64,000 nucleotides of DNA from Streptomyces sp. NBC_01210 (GCF_036010325.1 NZ_CP108549.1:1674001-1738000), one strand, 5' to 3'; shown: positions 15,601-23,135, numbered from the stretch's first letter. Notes: generated by a model from the sequence alone, not told the origin. Made by a program: numbers and translations.

Positions 15601-16008
15601 CTGCTCGGAACCCAGGCGCTCGGAAACCTGCTGCTCAAAGACCTGATGCTCAAAAACCTGATGCCCGGCAGCCATATGCTCAGGCACCGGCGTCTGCTCC
15701 ACCGGCACAGCCACAGGCGCGAGCCCACCCACAACGTGCCCGGGTGCCGGAGCCATCGGCATCTGCGCGACCGGCGCCTGAGCCACCGGCCCCTGCGCCC
15801 CCATGCCCGGCGGCACCGGCGCCGCGCCCGGCTGCGGGTCGCTCCACGCGCCCTGCGCACCCGGCATCAGCAGCAGATCGTCCTCTTCGGGACCGTTCTC
15901 GGAGGGGCCCAGGAAGGTGTACGCGCCAGCAGCGGGGATACCCGGCTGCTCCACCATGCCTGCGTTCTCCGGCAGCCCCTCGCCCGGGACCTGGCCGGTG
16001 TCAGTCAT
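12679..16008 (-). CDS. cobT: BluB-CobT fusion with long disordered N-terminal region
   Basis: The 1109-residue product has three parts. Residues 1 to about 535 are Pro/Glu/Val/Ala-rich and disordered, with six tandem QEFVA/QDFVA pentads and EPEPEPE runs. Residues about 537-755 are a nitroreductase-fold BluB domain (RRDIRNGFRSDPIP, HTAPSVGHSQPWDFV, GVGWVSFFD), which makes 5,6-dimethylbenzimidazole from FMN. Residues about 760-1109 are CobT (KPAGALGMLE, IFAGDHGVHAQGVT, GEMGIANTT, LRLGEGTGALLALPV with the catalytic Glu), which activates that base with nicotinate mononucleotide. The ATG at 16008 follows GAGGGG. Synthesis and use of the lower ligand are thus on one chain. Confidence 0.9.
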   Translation of the reverse strand: MTDTGQVPGEGLPENAGMVEQPGIPAAGAYTFLGPSENGPEEDDLLLMPGAQGAWSDPQPGAAPVPPGMGAQGPVAQAPVAQMPMAPAPGHVVGGLAPVAVPVEQTPVPEHMAAGHQVFEHQVFEQQVSERLGSEQHVEVAAPVQMPAGQEFVGQEFVAQDFVAQDFVAQEFVAQEFVAPGLAEPAAMAEPVAPAFAEEQPVPVAEPFVPVAPVAQVPPLSEPGAHEAGGRDSGSVDLNGVRIPPTSATPTPPPARRPLHMGPPVPDTSGGVVRSLADRGPAGATPPHAVSVPNSGSPTTGVEYLDIPRDGSAMLPGPQLGEIPPQAGAPWDPRPPQPQMPSVVPAETVVPEPAPFVAEAEAVPASVPDPVPAPVPDPAPVAEPEPTSVGQFVPVDGSLPTTPHLAPTPVDVLVQPEMVQQEPVPEPEPEVEPAAEPEPEPVQEAQAVAEPVSVPVPEPQAVAKVPAPRDGGWDVPQEVSAETAAQPAPVIEPEPESAPEVIEVIDVAEVVEAEEPAPAPEPEPVPAAAAAGTAPAPGYDDAEREAVLRVMRERRDIRNGFRSDPIPHEVLLRVLEAAHTAPSVGHSQPWDFVVIRSAETRRTMHELAQRQREAYAKSLPKGRAKQFKELKIEAILDTPVNIVVTADPTRGGRHTLGRHTQPQMAPYSSALAVENLWLAARAEGLGVGWVSFFDEREMVRALGLPEHLEVVAYLCVGYVDEFPEEPELMQAGWSKRRPLSWVVHEETYGRRALPGEEPHDLLQETVSNIRPLDAKALGEAWERQKRMTKPAGALGMLEIISAQLSGLSRMCPPPIPEPAAVAIFAGDHGVHAQGVTAWPQEVTAQMVANFLGGGAVCNAFANQVGAEVCVIDVGVAGDLPATPGLLPRKVRPGTADFTTGLALSREEVLSAVEVGIETARDLVAAGNKALLTGEMGIANTTVSAALISVYTEIDPSEITGRGTGINDEMHARKVDVVRRALELHAPDPADPIGVLSAVGGLEHAALVGFILGGASLRTPVVLDGVSAGAAALVARAIAPEALAACIAGHRSAEPGHVAALNKLGLRPLVDLDLRLGEGTGALLALPVVQSAARAMHEVATFDSAGVTEK
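15473..15562 (-). repeat. Six tandem 15-bp units coding QEFVA/QDFVA
   Basis: Six near-identical 15-bp units (plus-strand form GCCACAAATTCCTGA) encode the pentads QEFVG, QEFVA, QDFVA, QDFVA, QEFVA, QEFVA inside the disordered N-terminal region of the BluB-CobT fusion. They stand out by a local excess of A and T. Confidence 0.85.
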
Positions 16009-16343
16009 GCGTACCCCTCGCCCATCGCTTGTGCTCCTTCGCCCATCGTCCGGGGCACCCGACCACGGCACACCTGACGCCCGTCAACAAGAACGAGCGT
16101 GAGCGCCGCGCGGCACGTTCGGCCCACGGACACCAAGCATTCTCGCGGCCGTTTCGCCGCCGCGGCAGGGAGATCCGCCACGGTCCGATGTGGGCTGCGC
16201 CACGTTGCGCTTCCCCCGGTTCCGACATACCACATACGGGAGCCAAAGGGACCCCCTTTTCCGGACATTGACGAACGAAGCGACGAACGGCCGGGCGCGG
16301 TACAACAATCGGCCAGCCTACATCGCGCGGTGCGGCGGCGGGG
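16009..16343. other. 335-bp intergenic region between cobL and BluB-CobT genes
   Basis: No convincing gene lies here; the overlapping frames have poor codon bias. On the minus strand a possible TTGACC sits near 16343 close to the cobL stop, with a TAGGCT about 20 bp on, which is too far apart for a good promoter. I looked for the conserved cobalamin-riboswitch core (GCCACTG with a preceding purine-rich GGGAA box) and did not see it. Confidence 0.5.
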
Positions 16344-17564
16344 TCAAGGGGCGCGGTCCGGCTGGCGGCCGGAGAGCAGAAAGACGACGGAGCGCTCCCG
16401 CTCCGCCCATGCCACGGTGTCCAGTTCGACGGACTGCAGAAGCGCGCACTCGACGGCGTAGCCACCGGCCGCCAGTGCCGCGCCGATCGCCTCGGCCTCG
16501 TCCCGGGTCGAGGCATGGGACACGATGCGCTGCGGCCGCCGGTCGGCACAGGCGGTCACCACCGGCACTCCCCCGCCCCCGATCCGTACGACATCGGGCT
16601 CGGGCAGCCGCTCCAGCACATGCGGCGCACGGCCCTGGACGACCTGGAGCTGGACTCCGGAGCTCCGTGCCGTGGCGGCGATACGGTCGCAGGCGGCCCG
16701 GTCGGCGTCGACGGCGATCACCGCTGCTCCGAAGCGGGCCGCCTCAGCCGCGAGAGCACCGCTGCCGGAGCCGATGTCCCACACCAGGTCGCCGATACGC
16801 GGTCCCAGGCGGGCCAGCTGTGCGGCGCGCAGCTGCACCGACTCGCCCTCACCGATGGCACCGGCCCCGGGCTCCGGCGGCAGCGCCCAGCCCCGTACCG
16901 CCGGCGGATAGCCGGGGTCGCGGCCGGCGATCCAGCCGCTGCCCGGCACGGCCGCGCTCGCGGCTCCGCCGATGACGATGACGACATTGGGGTCGCGCCA
17001 GACGTGGTCGGCCGCCTTGTCGGAGGTGAGGACGGTGACCTGCTCACGGTCGGTGCCGAGTTCCTCGCAGATGACGAAGGTGCGGTGGACGCCTTCGAGG
17101 AGCAGGGCGAGTTCCGCGGGACCGGCGCCCGGGGAGGTGAGGACGGCCACTTTGGAGTGCGCCCGGCACACATTGACGGCGCGGCGCAGCGTACGGCGGT
17201 GGGCGACGACGATCTGAGCGTCGTCCCACGGCATTCCGGCCCGGGCGAAGGCGGTGGCCACGGAGGAGACTGCGGGGACGACCTCGACCTCGAGGCCGTG
17301 CTCCGGCGCGCGCAGGGTGCGTACGACCCCGAAGAAGCCCGGGTCGCCGTCGGCGAGGACGACGGCGCTGCCGCGGTGGCCGGCAATCCGGCGGGCGGCG
17401 AGGTCGACGCTGCCGAGCCGGATGCGCTCGGCGCCCCGCGGCACCTCGGGCAGCGCCAGATGGTGCGCGGCTCCGGCCACCAATGTGGCGGCGGAGAGGG
17501 CGGACCTGGCCGCGGCGGTGAGGGGCGAACCGTCCCAGCCGATCACCGTGACGCGGTCGGCCAT
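16344..17564 (-). CDS. cobL: Precorrin-6Y C5,15-methyltransferase (decarboxylating), CbiE-CbiT fusion
   Basis: The 406-residue product fuses CbiE (VTVIGWDGSPLT, VVLADGDPGFFG, VVPAVSSVATAFARAGMPW, residues 1-200) to CbiT (GDLVWDIGSGSGALAAEAARFGAAVIAVDAD, residues about 230-406), as in CobL of aerobic cobalamin synthesis. It methylates precorrin-6Y at C5 and C15 and removes the C12 acetate carboxyl, using two SAM. GGAGA precedes the ATG. It lies upstream of BluB-CobT and cobA on the same strand but is separated by 335 bp. Confidence 0.93.
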   Translation of the reverse strand: MADRVTVIGWDGSPLTAAARSALSAATLVAGAAHHLALPEVPRGAERIRLGSVDLAARRIAGHRGSAVVLADGDPGFFGVVRTLRAPEHGLEVEVVPAVSSVATAFARAGMPWDDAQIVVAHRRTLRRAVNVCRAHSKVAVLTSPGAGPAELALLLEGVHRTFVICEELGTDREQVTVLTSDKAADHVWRDPNVVIVIGGAASAAVPGSGWIAGRDPGYPPAVRGWALPPEPGAGAIGEGESVQLRAAQLARLGPRIGDLVWDIGSGSGALAAEAARFGAAVIAVDADRAACDRIAATARSSGVQLQVVQGRAPHVLERLPEPDVVRIGGGGVPVVTACADRRPQRIVSHASTRDEAEAIGAALAAGGYAVECALLQSVELDTVAWAERERSVVFLLSGRQPDRAP

Positions 17565-17686
17565 CGTCGTCAGTCTCCTGGTGTTGTCGCAGGTCGGGGC
17601 AGCCCGCAGGGGCGGGCATGGCGAGACTACCCGGAGCGGGCGATGATCGGCTGTGACAGCTGCGTCGGTTCCAGTCGATGAAGCCG

Positions 17687-18322
17687 TCAGTTCCAGTCGG
17701 TGAAGGAGGCGTAGCCCGCGTCCGCCATCCGGTCCGGGACGCCCTCGAGGTCCTCGGGCAGCAGACTCCAGACGATCAGATCGGTGCGGATATCGGCCCA
17801 GCCGCCGTCCTCCGTCTGCGTGCGCGCTATCCAGGCGTTCCGCAGCACTCCCTCACTGATGCAGCCGATCTTCTGCGCGACCTGCTGGGACGCGGTGTTG
17901 TCGGCGGCCGTGCGCAGCTCGATGCGCTCGAACTGCTGGACGCGGAAGAGCCACTGGGCGACGGCCAGCACCGATTCGGTGGCGTAGCCCTCGCCACGCG
18001 CCCAGGGGGCGGTCACGTAGGCGACCTCGGTGGCGAGTGTGCGCCAGTTGGTGTTCTGCAGATGGATGGTTCCCACGAGCCGCTGGGTGAGGAACTCCGT
18101 GACGGCCAGGACTATGCCGCGTCCTTCGGTGCGCTCCGCAGGAGCGATCCTGCGCACCCAATCCTCGGCGTCCGCCGCCGTGTACGGGTGCGGAACCGAG
18201 GTCCAGGCGGTGACCAGCTCGTCGTTCATCATCTCGGTGTGCGCCGGGATGTCGGCTTCTTCGAAGGGGCGCAGCACCAACCGCTCCGTGCTGATGGACA
18301 CGTCCGGGAAGGTGGTAGTCAT
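17687..18322 (-). CDS. RimJ/RimL-type GNAT N-acetyltransferase
   Basis: The 211-residue product begins MTTTFPDVSISTERLVLRPFEEADI, the characteristic start of RimJ-like GNATs. The acetyl-CoA loop is seen as APWARGEGYATESVLAVAQWLF and the strand/helix pair as DNTASQQVAQKIGCISEGVLRN. It could acetylate a protein N-terminus, an amino acid or a drug. The ATG at 18322 follows GGAG with 6-bp spacing and was preferred over an ATG 12 bp upstream. Confidence 0.87.
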   Translation of the reverse strand: MTTTFPDVSISTERLVLRPFEEADIPAHTEMMNDELVTAWTSVPHPYTAADAEDWVRRIAPAERTEGRGIVLAVTEFLTQRLVGTIHLQNTNWRTLATEVAYVTAPWARGEGYATESVLAVAQWLFRVQQFERIELRTAADNTASQQVAQKIGCISEGVLRNAWIARTQTEDGGWADIRTDLIVWSLLPEDLEGVPDRMADAGYASFTDWN

Positions 18323-18420
18323 GCGCAGCTCCATGCCGAAGACCGTCGTAAGGGCCGTAGCCGTAAAGGCACAGCATGCAGCATCGGGTGGCGGATGTGC
18401 ATGGCCGGGTGATGAGTACC

Positions 18421-18460
18421 ACGAGGCCCCGCCCACCTGTCGCGGTGCGCGGGGCCTCGT
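18421..18460 (-). terminator. Terminator of the metNIQ operon
   Basis: ACGAGGCCCCGC (18421-18432) pairs perfectly with GCGGGGCCTCGT (18449-18460), a 12-bp stem beginning about 20 bp after the metQ stop. Confidence 0.8.
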
Positions 18461-18481
18461 CCAAAGGGCTTGCTGCGGGCG

Positions 18482-19342
18482 TTACTTGACGGCGCCGAAG
18501 GCCGGGACGACCGAGCCGGCGTACGTGTCCTCGATGAACTTCTTCACCTCGGGGGAGTTGAGGAGCTTCGCGAGCTTCTGCACGCGGGCGTCCTTCTCGT
18601 TGCCCTCCTTGACGGCGAGGAAGTTGGCGTAGGGGTTGCCCTCCGCCTTCTCCAGCGCAAGGGAGTCCTTGGCGGGCTTGAGGTCGGCCTCGATGGCGTA
18701 ATTGCCGTTGATGACCGCGGCGTCGACGTCGTTCAGGGCACGGGGCAGCGTGGCGGCCTCGATCTCCTTGAACTCCAGGCCCTTCTTGTCCTGGATGTCG
18801 GAGAGCTTCGCGCCCGAGCCGACACCGGACTTGAGGGTGATCAGACCGTTGTCCGCGAGGAGCTTGAGCGCGCGGCCCTCGTTGGTGGTGTCGTTCGGTA
18901 CGGCAACGGTCTGGCCGGACTTGATCTCCTTGAGGTCCTTGACCTTCTTGGAGTAGAGGCCCAGCGGCTCCAGGTGAACGTTGACGACCGGAACGATGTG
19001 GGTCTTGTTCTTCTTGTTGAAGTCGTCCAGGTATGGCTTGTGCTGGAAGAAGTTGGCGTCGACCTGTCCGCTCTCGGTGGCGGTGTTCGGCAGGACGTAG
19101 TCCGTGAACTCCTTGACCTCGAGGTTGAGTCCGGCCTTCTTCGCCAGCTTGTCCTTGACGAAGTTGAGGATGTCGGCGTGCGGCGTCGGGGACGCGGCGA
19201 CGACCAGCGCCTTGGACTCGTCGGCCTTTGCTCCGGAGCCTGACTTGGCGCCCGGGTCGGAGGCGGTGCCGCAGGCGGTGAGGCCGAGAGCGAGGGCGGC
19301 GGTGGCGGCGGCAGCCGCGGTGAGCTTGATGTTCTTACGCAC
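18482..19342 (-). CDS. metQ: Methionine ABC transporter substrate-binding lipoprotein
   Basis: The 286-residue product has a lipoprotein signal (MRKNIKL, hydrophobic core, lipobox LTAC with Cys24) and a NlpA/MetQ domain (VAASPTPHADILNFVKDKL, LNLEVKEFTDYVLPNTATESGQVDANFFQHKPYLDDF). It captures methionine outside the membrane for MetNI. Its DNA is richer in Lys codons than its neighbours, as expected for an exported binding protein. It is the last gene of metN-metI-metQ, 92 bp after metI, with a terminator behind it. Confidence 0.94.
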   Translation of the reverse strand: MRKNIKLTAAAAATAALALGLTACGTASDPGAKSGSGAKADESKALVVAASPTPHADILNFVKDKLAKKAGLNLEVKEFTDYVLPNTATESGQVDANFFQHKPYLDDFNKKNKTHIVPVVNVHLEPLGLYSKKVKDLKEIKSGQTVAVPNDTTNEGRALKLLADNGLITLKSGVGSGAKLSDIQDKKGLEFKEIEAATLPRALNDVDAAVINGNYAIEADLKPAKDSLALEKAEGNPYANFLAVKEGNEKDARVQKLAKLLNSPEVKKFIEDTYAGSVVPAFGAVK

Positions 19343-19434
19343 GAAAAGTGCCTCTTTCTGGTGGTGCGGAACGTTGCCCGGACAAGGAGTGCGGGCTTCT
19401 TGGAATGAGGTCTGGGGGTGGGTCAGGCGGCAGG

Positions 19435-20103
19435 TCAGGCGGTACGGCCACGGCGCGCCAGGAGTCGTACGACCCCGTCACCGATGAGCTGTACGACGGT
19501 CACCAGGGCGATCAGGATGACGACCGTGATGAGCATGAACTGGGTCTCGAAGCGCTGGAATCCGTAGGTCACGGCCTTGGAGCCAAGACCCTCGCCGCCG
19601 ACCGCGCCGGCCATCGCCGAGTAGCCGACGAGCACGATCACGGTGGTGGTGACGGAGGAGACGAGCGACGGCAGCGCCTGCGGCAGGAGCACCTTGCGGA
19701 CGATCGTCGGAATGGATCCACCCATCGCCTGAACGGCCTCGACCAGGCCGTGGTCGACCTCGCGGATCGCCGTCTCGACGAGCCTGGCGAAGAACGGAAT
19801 GGCGCCGACGGCGAGCGGCACGATCATCGCGGTGGGGCCGATGAAGGTGCCGACGACCAGGGTGGTGAAGGGGATCAGCGCGATCAGCAGAATGATGAAC
19901 GGCAGCGAGCGGCCGATGTTCACGATCACGCCGACGACCTTGTTCACCGGGGTGTTCTGCAGCAGTCCGCCCTTGTCGGTGAGGACGAGCAGCACACCGA
20001 GCGGCAGTCCGCCGGCGACGGTGACGAGGGTGGACCACAGCACCATGTAGAGGGTGTCGACGGTGCCCTGGCTCAGCAGCGGCTGCATCTCCGACCAGTT
20101 CAC
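19435..20103 (-). CDS. metI: Methionine ABC transporter permease
   Basis: The 222-residue product has about five membrane spans and the permease EAA-like loop (AIREVDHGLVEAVQAMGGS...VRKVLLPQALPSLV), as in MetI. Its GTG start overlaps the metN stop by 4 bp (GTGA), so translation is probably coupled. Confidence 0.94.
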   Translation of the reverse strand: MNWSEMQPLLSQGTVDTLYMVLWSTLVTVAGGLPLGVLLVLTDKGGLLQNTPVNKVVGVIVNIGRSLPFIILLIALIPFTTLVVGTFIGPTAMIVPLAVGAIPFFARLVETAIREVDHGLVEAVQAMGGSIPTIVRKVLLPQALPSLVSSVTTTVIVLVGYSAMAGAVGGEGLGSKAVTYGFQRFETQFMLITVVILIALVTVVQLIGDGVVRLLARRGRTA

Positions 20104-21170
20104 TTGGCACCTTCCTTGACCAGTGCCGAGGACTGCGCAGGGAGGGTCACCGATTCGGCGGGCGCGTCGGGGTCGACGACATCGACCTGCAGGCCCTGCT
20201 CGCGCAGGAAGCCGACCGGGACGACGTTCTCCTCGTAGCGGCCGGGCAGTTCGATACGCATCCGGCCGATCTGCTTGCCTGCGACGGTGTCCATCGCGGC
20301 GCCGAGGATCGAGATGTCGATGTTGTACGTCCGCGAGAGCTGGGAAATCACCGGCTGGGTGGCGGCCTCGCCGTGGAAAGTGACGTCGATGACCGTGCTC
20401 TCGGGTCCGGAGGCTTCGCCGCCGACCGGGAAGAGCTCCTGGGCCAGCTCGGAGCCGGGCGTCGCGAGCAGTTCACTCACCGTTCCGGATTCGATGATCT
20501 TCCCCTTCTTCATCAGGGCGGCCGAGTCGCAGATCGTCTTGACGACGTCCATCTCGTGCGTGATGAGCAGCACAGTCAGTCCGAGCTGCCGGTTGAGGTC
20601 CCGCAGCAGTTGCAGGATCGAGCGGGTGGTCTCGGGGTCCAGTGCGCTGGTCGCCTCGTCGGAGAGCAGCACCTTCGGGTCGCCGGCGAGTGCGCGGGCG
20701 ATGCCGACGCGCTGCTTCTGGCCGCCGGAGAGCTGTCCGGGGTATGCCTTCGCCTTGTCGGCGAGGCCCACCAGATCGAGCAGCTCGAGTGCCTTGCGGG
20801 AGCGCTCGGCGCCGGAGATCCCAAGGATCTCCAGGGGCAGTTCGATGTTGTCCTTGACGGTGCGCGAGGACAGCAGGTTGAAGTGCTGGAAGACCATGCC
20901 GATACGGCTGCGCGCCTCGCGCAGTTCCTTGCCGGCGCGGCGGCCGCGTCCGGCCAGCGCGGTCAGGTCCTGGCCGGCGACGGTCACGGTGCCGGCGGTG
21001 GGGCGCTCCAGCAGATTCACGCAGCGGATGAGCGAGGACTTGCCGGCGCCGCTCTGGCCGATGACTCCGAAGACTTCGCCTTCACGGACGTGCAGGTCGA
21101 CGCCGTCCAGAGCGGTGACCTCGCGGCCTCGCGACTGGTAGACCTTGGTAAGGCCCGTAGTGGTGATCAC
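20100..21170 (-). CDS. metN: Methionine ABC transporter ATP-binding protein
   Basis: The product is 356 residues with Walker A GQSGAGKS, signature LSGGQKQRVGIARAL, Walker B VLLSDEATSALD and switch His in LLITHEMD. A C-terminal NIL domain (VIDVTFHGEAATQPVISQLSRTYNIDISILGA) senses methionine and inhibits transport in this family. The start is uncertain: GTG 21170 (VITTTGLTKVYQ) has GGAAA upstream and is reported; GTG 21185 and GTG 21218 are in frame. It is preceded by a 214-bp leader with a short Cys/Met-rich frame. Confidence 0.93.
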   Translation of the reverse strand: MITTTGLTKVYQSRGREVTALDGVDLHVREGEVFGVIGQSGAGKSSLIRCVNLLERPTAGTVTVAGQDLTALAGRGRRAGKELREARSRIGMVFQHFNLLSSRTVKDNIELPLEILGISGAERSRKALELLDLVGLADKAKAYPGQLSGGQKQRVGIARALAGDPKVLLSDEATSALDPETTRSILQLLRDLNRQLGLTVLLITHEMDVVKTICDSAALMKKGKIIESGTVSELLATPGSELAQELFPVGGEASGPESTVIDVTFHGEAATQPVISQLSRTYNIDISILGAAMDTVAGKQIGRMRIELPGRYEENVVPVGFLREQGLQVDVVDPDAPAESVTLPAQSSALVKEGAK

Positions 21171-21303
21171 AGGGGTTTCCGTCACTGTCGAGTGCGCGGC
21201 GCGGTGTCCGCCGGGCACGGGGCATTCGGGTTTGGACAGTCAGTCGCAGTACGGCTGATTCGGCTTGTGGCCGGGAAGCAACGCGTGCGCGGGGGCAGGC
21301 TCG

Positions 21304-21336
21304 GTCCGATGCGTTCCAGGCGGAAGATCGGATCCG
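21304..21336 (-). promoter_or_regulatory. Hairpin between metNIQ leader frame and metN
   Basis: TCCGAT and ATCGGA arms (about 21306-21311 and 21328-21333) can pair across a 16-nt loop; a smaller CTCGC/GCGAG stem lies at 21351-21368. These could be parts of an attenuator following the leader frame, but stability and alternatives were not computed. Confidence 0.3.
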
Positions 21337-21384
21337 GCGCGGCTGTCGGTCTCGCTTCGGGGCGCGAGGCTCAGGCAGGGGCCC

Positions 21385-21471
21385 TCAGTTGGCGCACATT
21401 CGACACATACAACGAGCACCGGGCGTCGTGATCGCCTCGGTCGCAAGGGTGCGGCTGCTCGTCCTGGTCAT
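21385..21471 (-). CDS. Putative Cys/Met leader peptide of metNIQ
   Basis: A 28-residue frame from ATG 21471 ends with Arg-Cys-Met-Cys-Arg-Met-Cys-Ala-Asn then TGA. Five of its last nine sense codons are Cys or Met, both very rare in this genome. It lies about 215 bp upstream of metN, in the same direction, with no other gene between. This is the layout of a ribosome-mediated attenuator that senses sulfur amino acids. An in-frame ATG at 21492 would add seven residues including a rare TTA Leu codon. No strong SD is seen. The call is inference from position and composition. Confidence 0.45.
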   Translation of the reverse strand: MTRTSSRTLATEAITTPGARCMCRMCAN

Positions 21472-21513
21472 GTCGGCAAGTAAAGCAGACATGCCTGCCG
21501 AGCGATTCCGGTT

Positions 21514-21550
21514 GTCCGAATAGCGGACATCCTTGATACAGCATTCGGAC
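21514..21550. promoter_or_regulatory. Inverted repeat upstream of the metNIQ leader
   Basis: GTCCGAAT (21514-21521) and ATTCGGAC (21543-21550) are perfect inverted arms 21 bp apart; a nested GTCCG/CGGAC pair lies at 21514-21528. It sits in the short gap between the HAD gene stop and the leader frame, where the metNIQ promoter should be, and could be an operator. Confidence 0.4.
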
Positions 21551-21554
21551 TGGC

Positions 21555-22202
21555 TCAGTCCGCCACGGTGATCTCCACTCCCCCTACGGTGGCCTGCACG
21601 GACACGGCCGAGAGGTCACGCACGACGACATCGGCGACGAGCTCGGAACGCTGGTGTGTTGTGGCCAAACCCACGGTCCGCATACCGGCCGCGCGCCCTG
21701 CGGTCAGCCCCGCCGGCGCGTCCTCGAAGACGACGCAGCGCGCCGGATCCAGGCCGAGCCGGCGCGCCCCGAGCAGGTAGGGCTCCGGGTCGGGCTTGCC
21801 GCGCTTGATGTCGTCGGCGGCGATCAGGTACTTGGGCCGGATGCCGACCTCTTCGAGCCTGGCCTCGGCAAGCCGCCGGGTCGCGGAGGTGACCACGGCC
21901 CAGCGGTCCGCGGGCAGCTGCGCGAGCAGCTCGGCGGTGCCGGGCAGCAGGACGACTCCGCCGGCCACGTCCTCGACCTCGAGCTGTTCGATACGGGCCA
22001 GGGCCTCGGGCACCATGTCCGCGGGCACCAGATCGGCGGCTATCTCCACGGCAGGGCGGCCGTGCCGTTCGACGCGGGCGAAGTCCTCCGCCGTGATTCC
22101 GTACTCCTGCGCCCACAGGGTCCAGCAGCGGTCGACGGACTCCATCGAGGAGACGAGCGTTCCGTCGTTGTCGAACAGCAGGGCTTCGGCGTGGATCTTC
22201 AT
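21555..22202 (-). CDS. HAD-superfamily sugar/glycerol-phosphate phosphatase
   Basis: The 215-residue product has HAD motif I as LLFDNDGTLVSS (the second Asp position kept), motif II TSAT, Lys motif RGKPDPEPYLLGARRLG and motif IV VVFEDAPAGLTAGRAAGM. The alpha-helical cap between motifs I and II places it with the YfbT/GPP-like phosphatases. The ATG at 22202 was chosen because it starts the fold; an upstream in-frame extension lacks conservation features. The natural substrate is unknown. Confidence 0.87.
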   Translation of the reverse strand: MKIHAEALLFDNDGTLVSSMESVDRCWTLWAQEYGITAEDFARVERHGRPAVEIAADLVPADMVPEALARIEQLEVEDVAGGVVLLPGTAELLAQLPADRWAVVTSATRRLAEARLEEVGIRPKYLIAADDIKRGKPDPEPYLLGARRLGLDPARCVVFEDAPAGLTAGRAAGMRTVGLATTHQRSELVADVVVRDLSAVSVQATVGGVEITVAD

Positions 22203-22272
22203 GGTCGTCGACCCTACGGGGCGCACGGGGCCGCGCGCATCGGGCCTTTTGGCCCGTAATACTCTCGGGTCC

Positions 22273-22632
22273 ATGCTTGACGCCCTGACGGTCGCGGTCG
22301 CCGTGACCGCGCTCGCCCTCGCCGCCTGGTGCGGCTTCGCCGCCTACCGCGACCAGCCCACCAAGGACTGGCACTTCATCGGCATGGCCGTGGTGTCGGT
22401 GCTGGCGCTCGCGCAACTGGTGGTCGGGGTCGTGCAGCTGGCGGGCGGCGAGAAGGCGCAGGAGGGCACCGCGATCTTCATCGCGTATCTGATCGGCTCG
22501 TTCGCCGCGGTACCGGCGGCGGGCTTCCTGTCGCTGGCCGAGCGGACCCGCTGGGGCTCGGCGACCGTCGCGGCCGGCGCGGTGGTACTGGCAGTGCTCG
22601 AAGTACGGCTCTACGACATCTGGGGAGGCTGA
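22273..22632 (+). CDS. Four-helix hypothetical membrane protein
   Basis: The 119-residue product has four hydrophobic segments (LTVAVAVTALALAAWCGF, FIGMAVVSVLALAQLVVGVVQL, AIFIAYLIGSFAAVPAAGF, ATVAAGAVVLAVLEVRLY). It begins at ATG 22273 and is followed after 2 bp by a second membrane-protein gene, so the two probably form an operon and perhaps a complex. A short hairpin (CGGGCC tttt GGCCCG) lies at 22241-22256 just upstream. Function unknown. Confidence 0.75.
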   Translation: MLDALTVAVAVTALALAAWCGFAAYRDQPTKDWHFIGMAVVSVLALAQLVVGVVQLAGGEKAQEGTAIFIAYLIGSFAAVPAAGFLSLAERTRWGSATVAAGAVVLAVLEVRLYDIWGG

Positions 22633-22634
22633 CG

Positions 22635-23135
22635 ATGGCCGAGCCCGTCACCGGAGCGAAGCAGGCGCAGCAGACGAAGCAGCGGACCAAGCTGGTCCAG
22701 GGACCTGGAGTGCTGCTGGTCTGGCTGTACGGCGTGATGTCGGTGGGCGCGGTGTCGCGCTCGGTCTACCAGATCCTCACCGACTACGACTCGGCGCCGC
22801 TCGCCCATACGCTCTCCGCCGTCGCGGCCGCGGTGTACGCGTTCATCACGTACACCCTCGTCCGCGGCGGAGAGACGGCCCGCAGGGCGGCGCTGGTGTG
22901 CTGCGCCGCCGAGCTCGCGGGCGTACTGATCGTCGGGACCTGGACCGTGGTGGAGCCGTCCGCCTTCCCGGACGCGACGGTCTGGTCGAAGTACGGCATG
23001 GGCTACATCTTCATCCCGGTCCTGCTGCCGGTCACCGGAATGCTCTGGCTGCGCCGGTCCCGTACGGACGCGGCGCAGCCCGACGGCCAGGGCTGCCAGG
23101 ACGGCCAGAACGGCCAGAACGGCCAGAACGGCTAG
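22635..23135 (+). CDS. Hypothetical membrane protein with GQN-repeat tail
   Basis: The 166-residue product starts at ATG 22635 with GGGGAGG upstream. It has a basic N-terminus and four hydrophobic segments (VLLVWLYGVMSVGAV, TLSAVAAAVYAFITYTLV, AALVCCAAELAGVLIVGTW, GYIFIPVLLPVTGMLWL). The tail ends in a 9-bp DNA repeat coding GQN-GQN-GQN. Its position 2 bp after the preceding membrane gene suggests a joint role. Its stop overlaps the convergent GNAT gene by 4 bp. Confidence 0.76.
   Translation: MAEPVTGAKQAQQTKQRTKLVQGPGVLLVWLYGVMSVGAVSRSVYQILTDYDSAPLAHTLSAVAAAVYAFITYTLVRGGETARRAALVCCAAELAGVLIVGTWTVVEPSAFPDATVWSKYGMGYIFIPVLLPVTGMLWLRRSRTDAAQPDGQGCQDGQNGQNGQNG

Noticed and set aside
11128..16077. 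A 1649-codon plus-strand frame
   Set aside because: It lies antisense to cobA and BluB-CobT and has shadow composition (Gly/Arg/Asp-rich) with no SD or domain. High GC content alone opens such frames.
12397..16343. Possible cobalamin riboswitch before the cob genes
   Set aside because: The conserved core sequences were not found in either intergenic gap on the coding strand.
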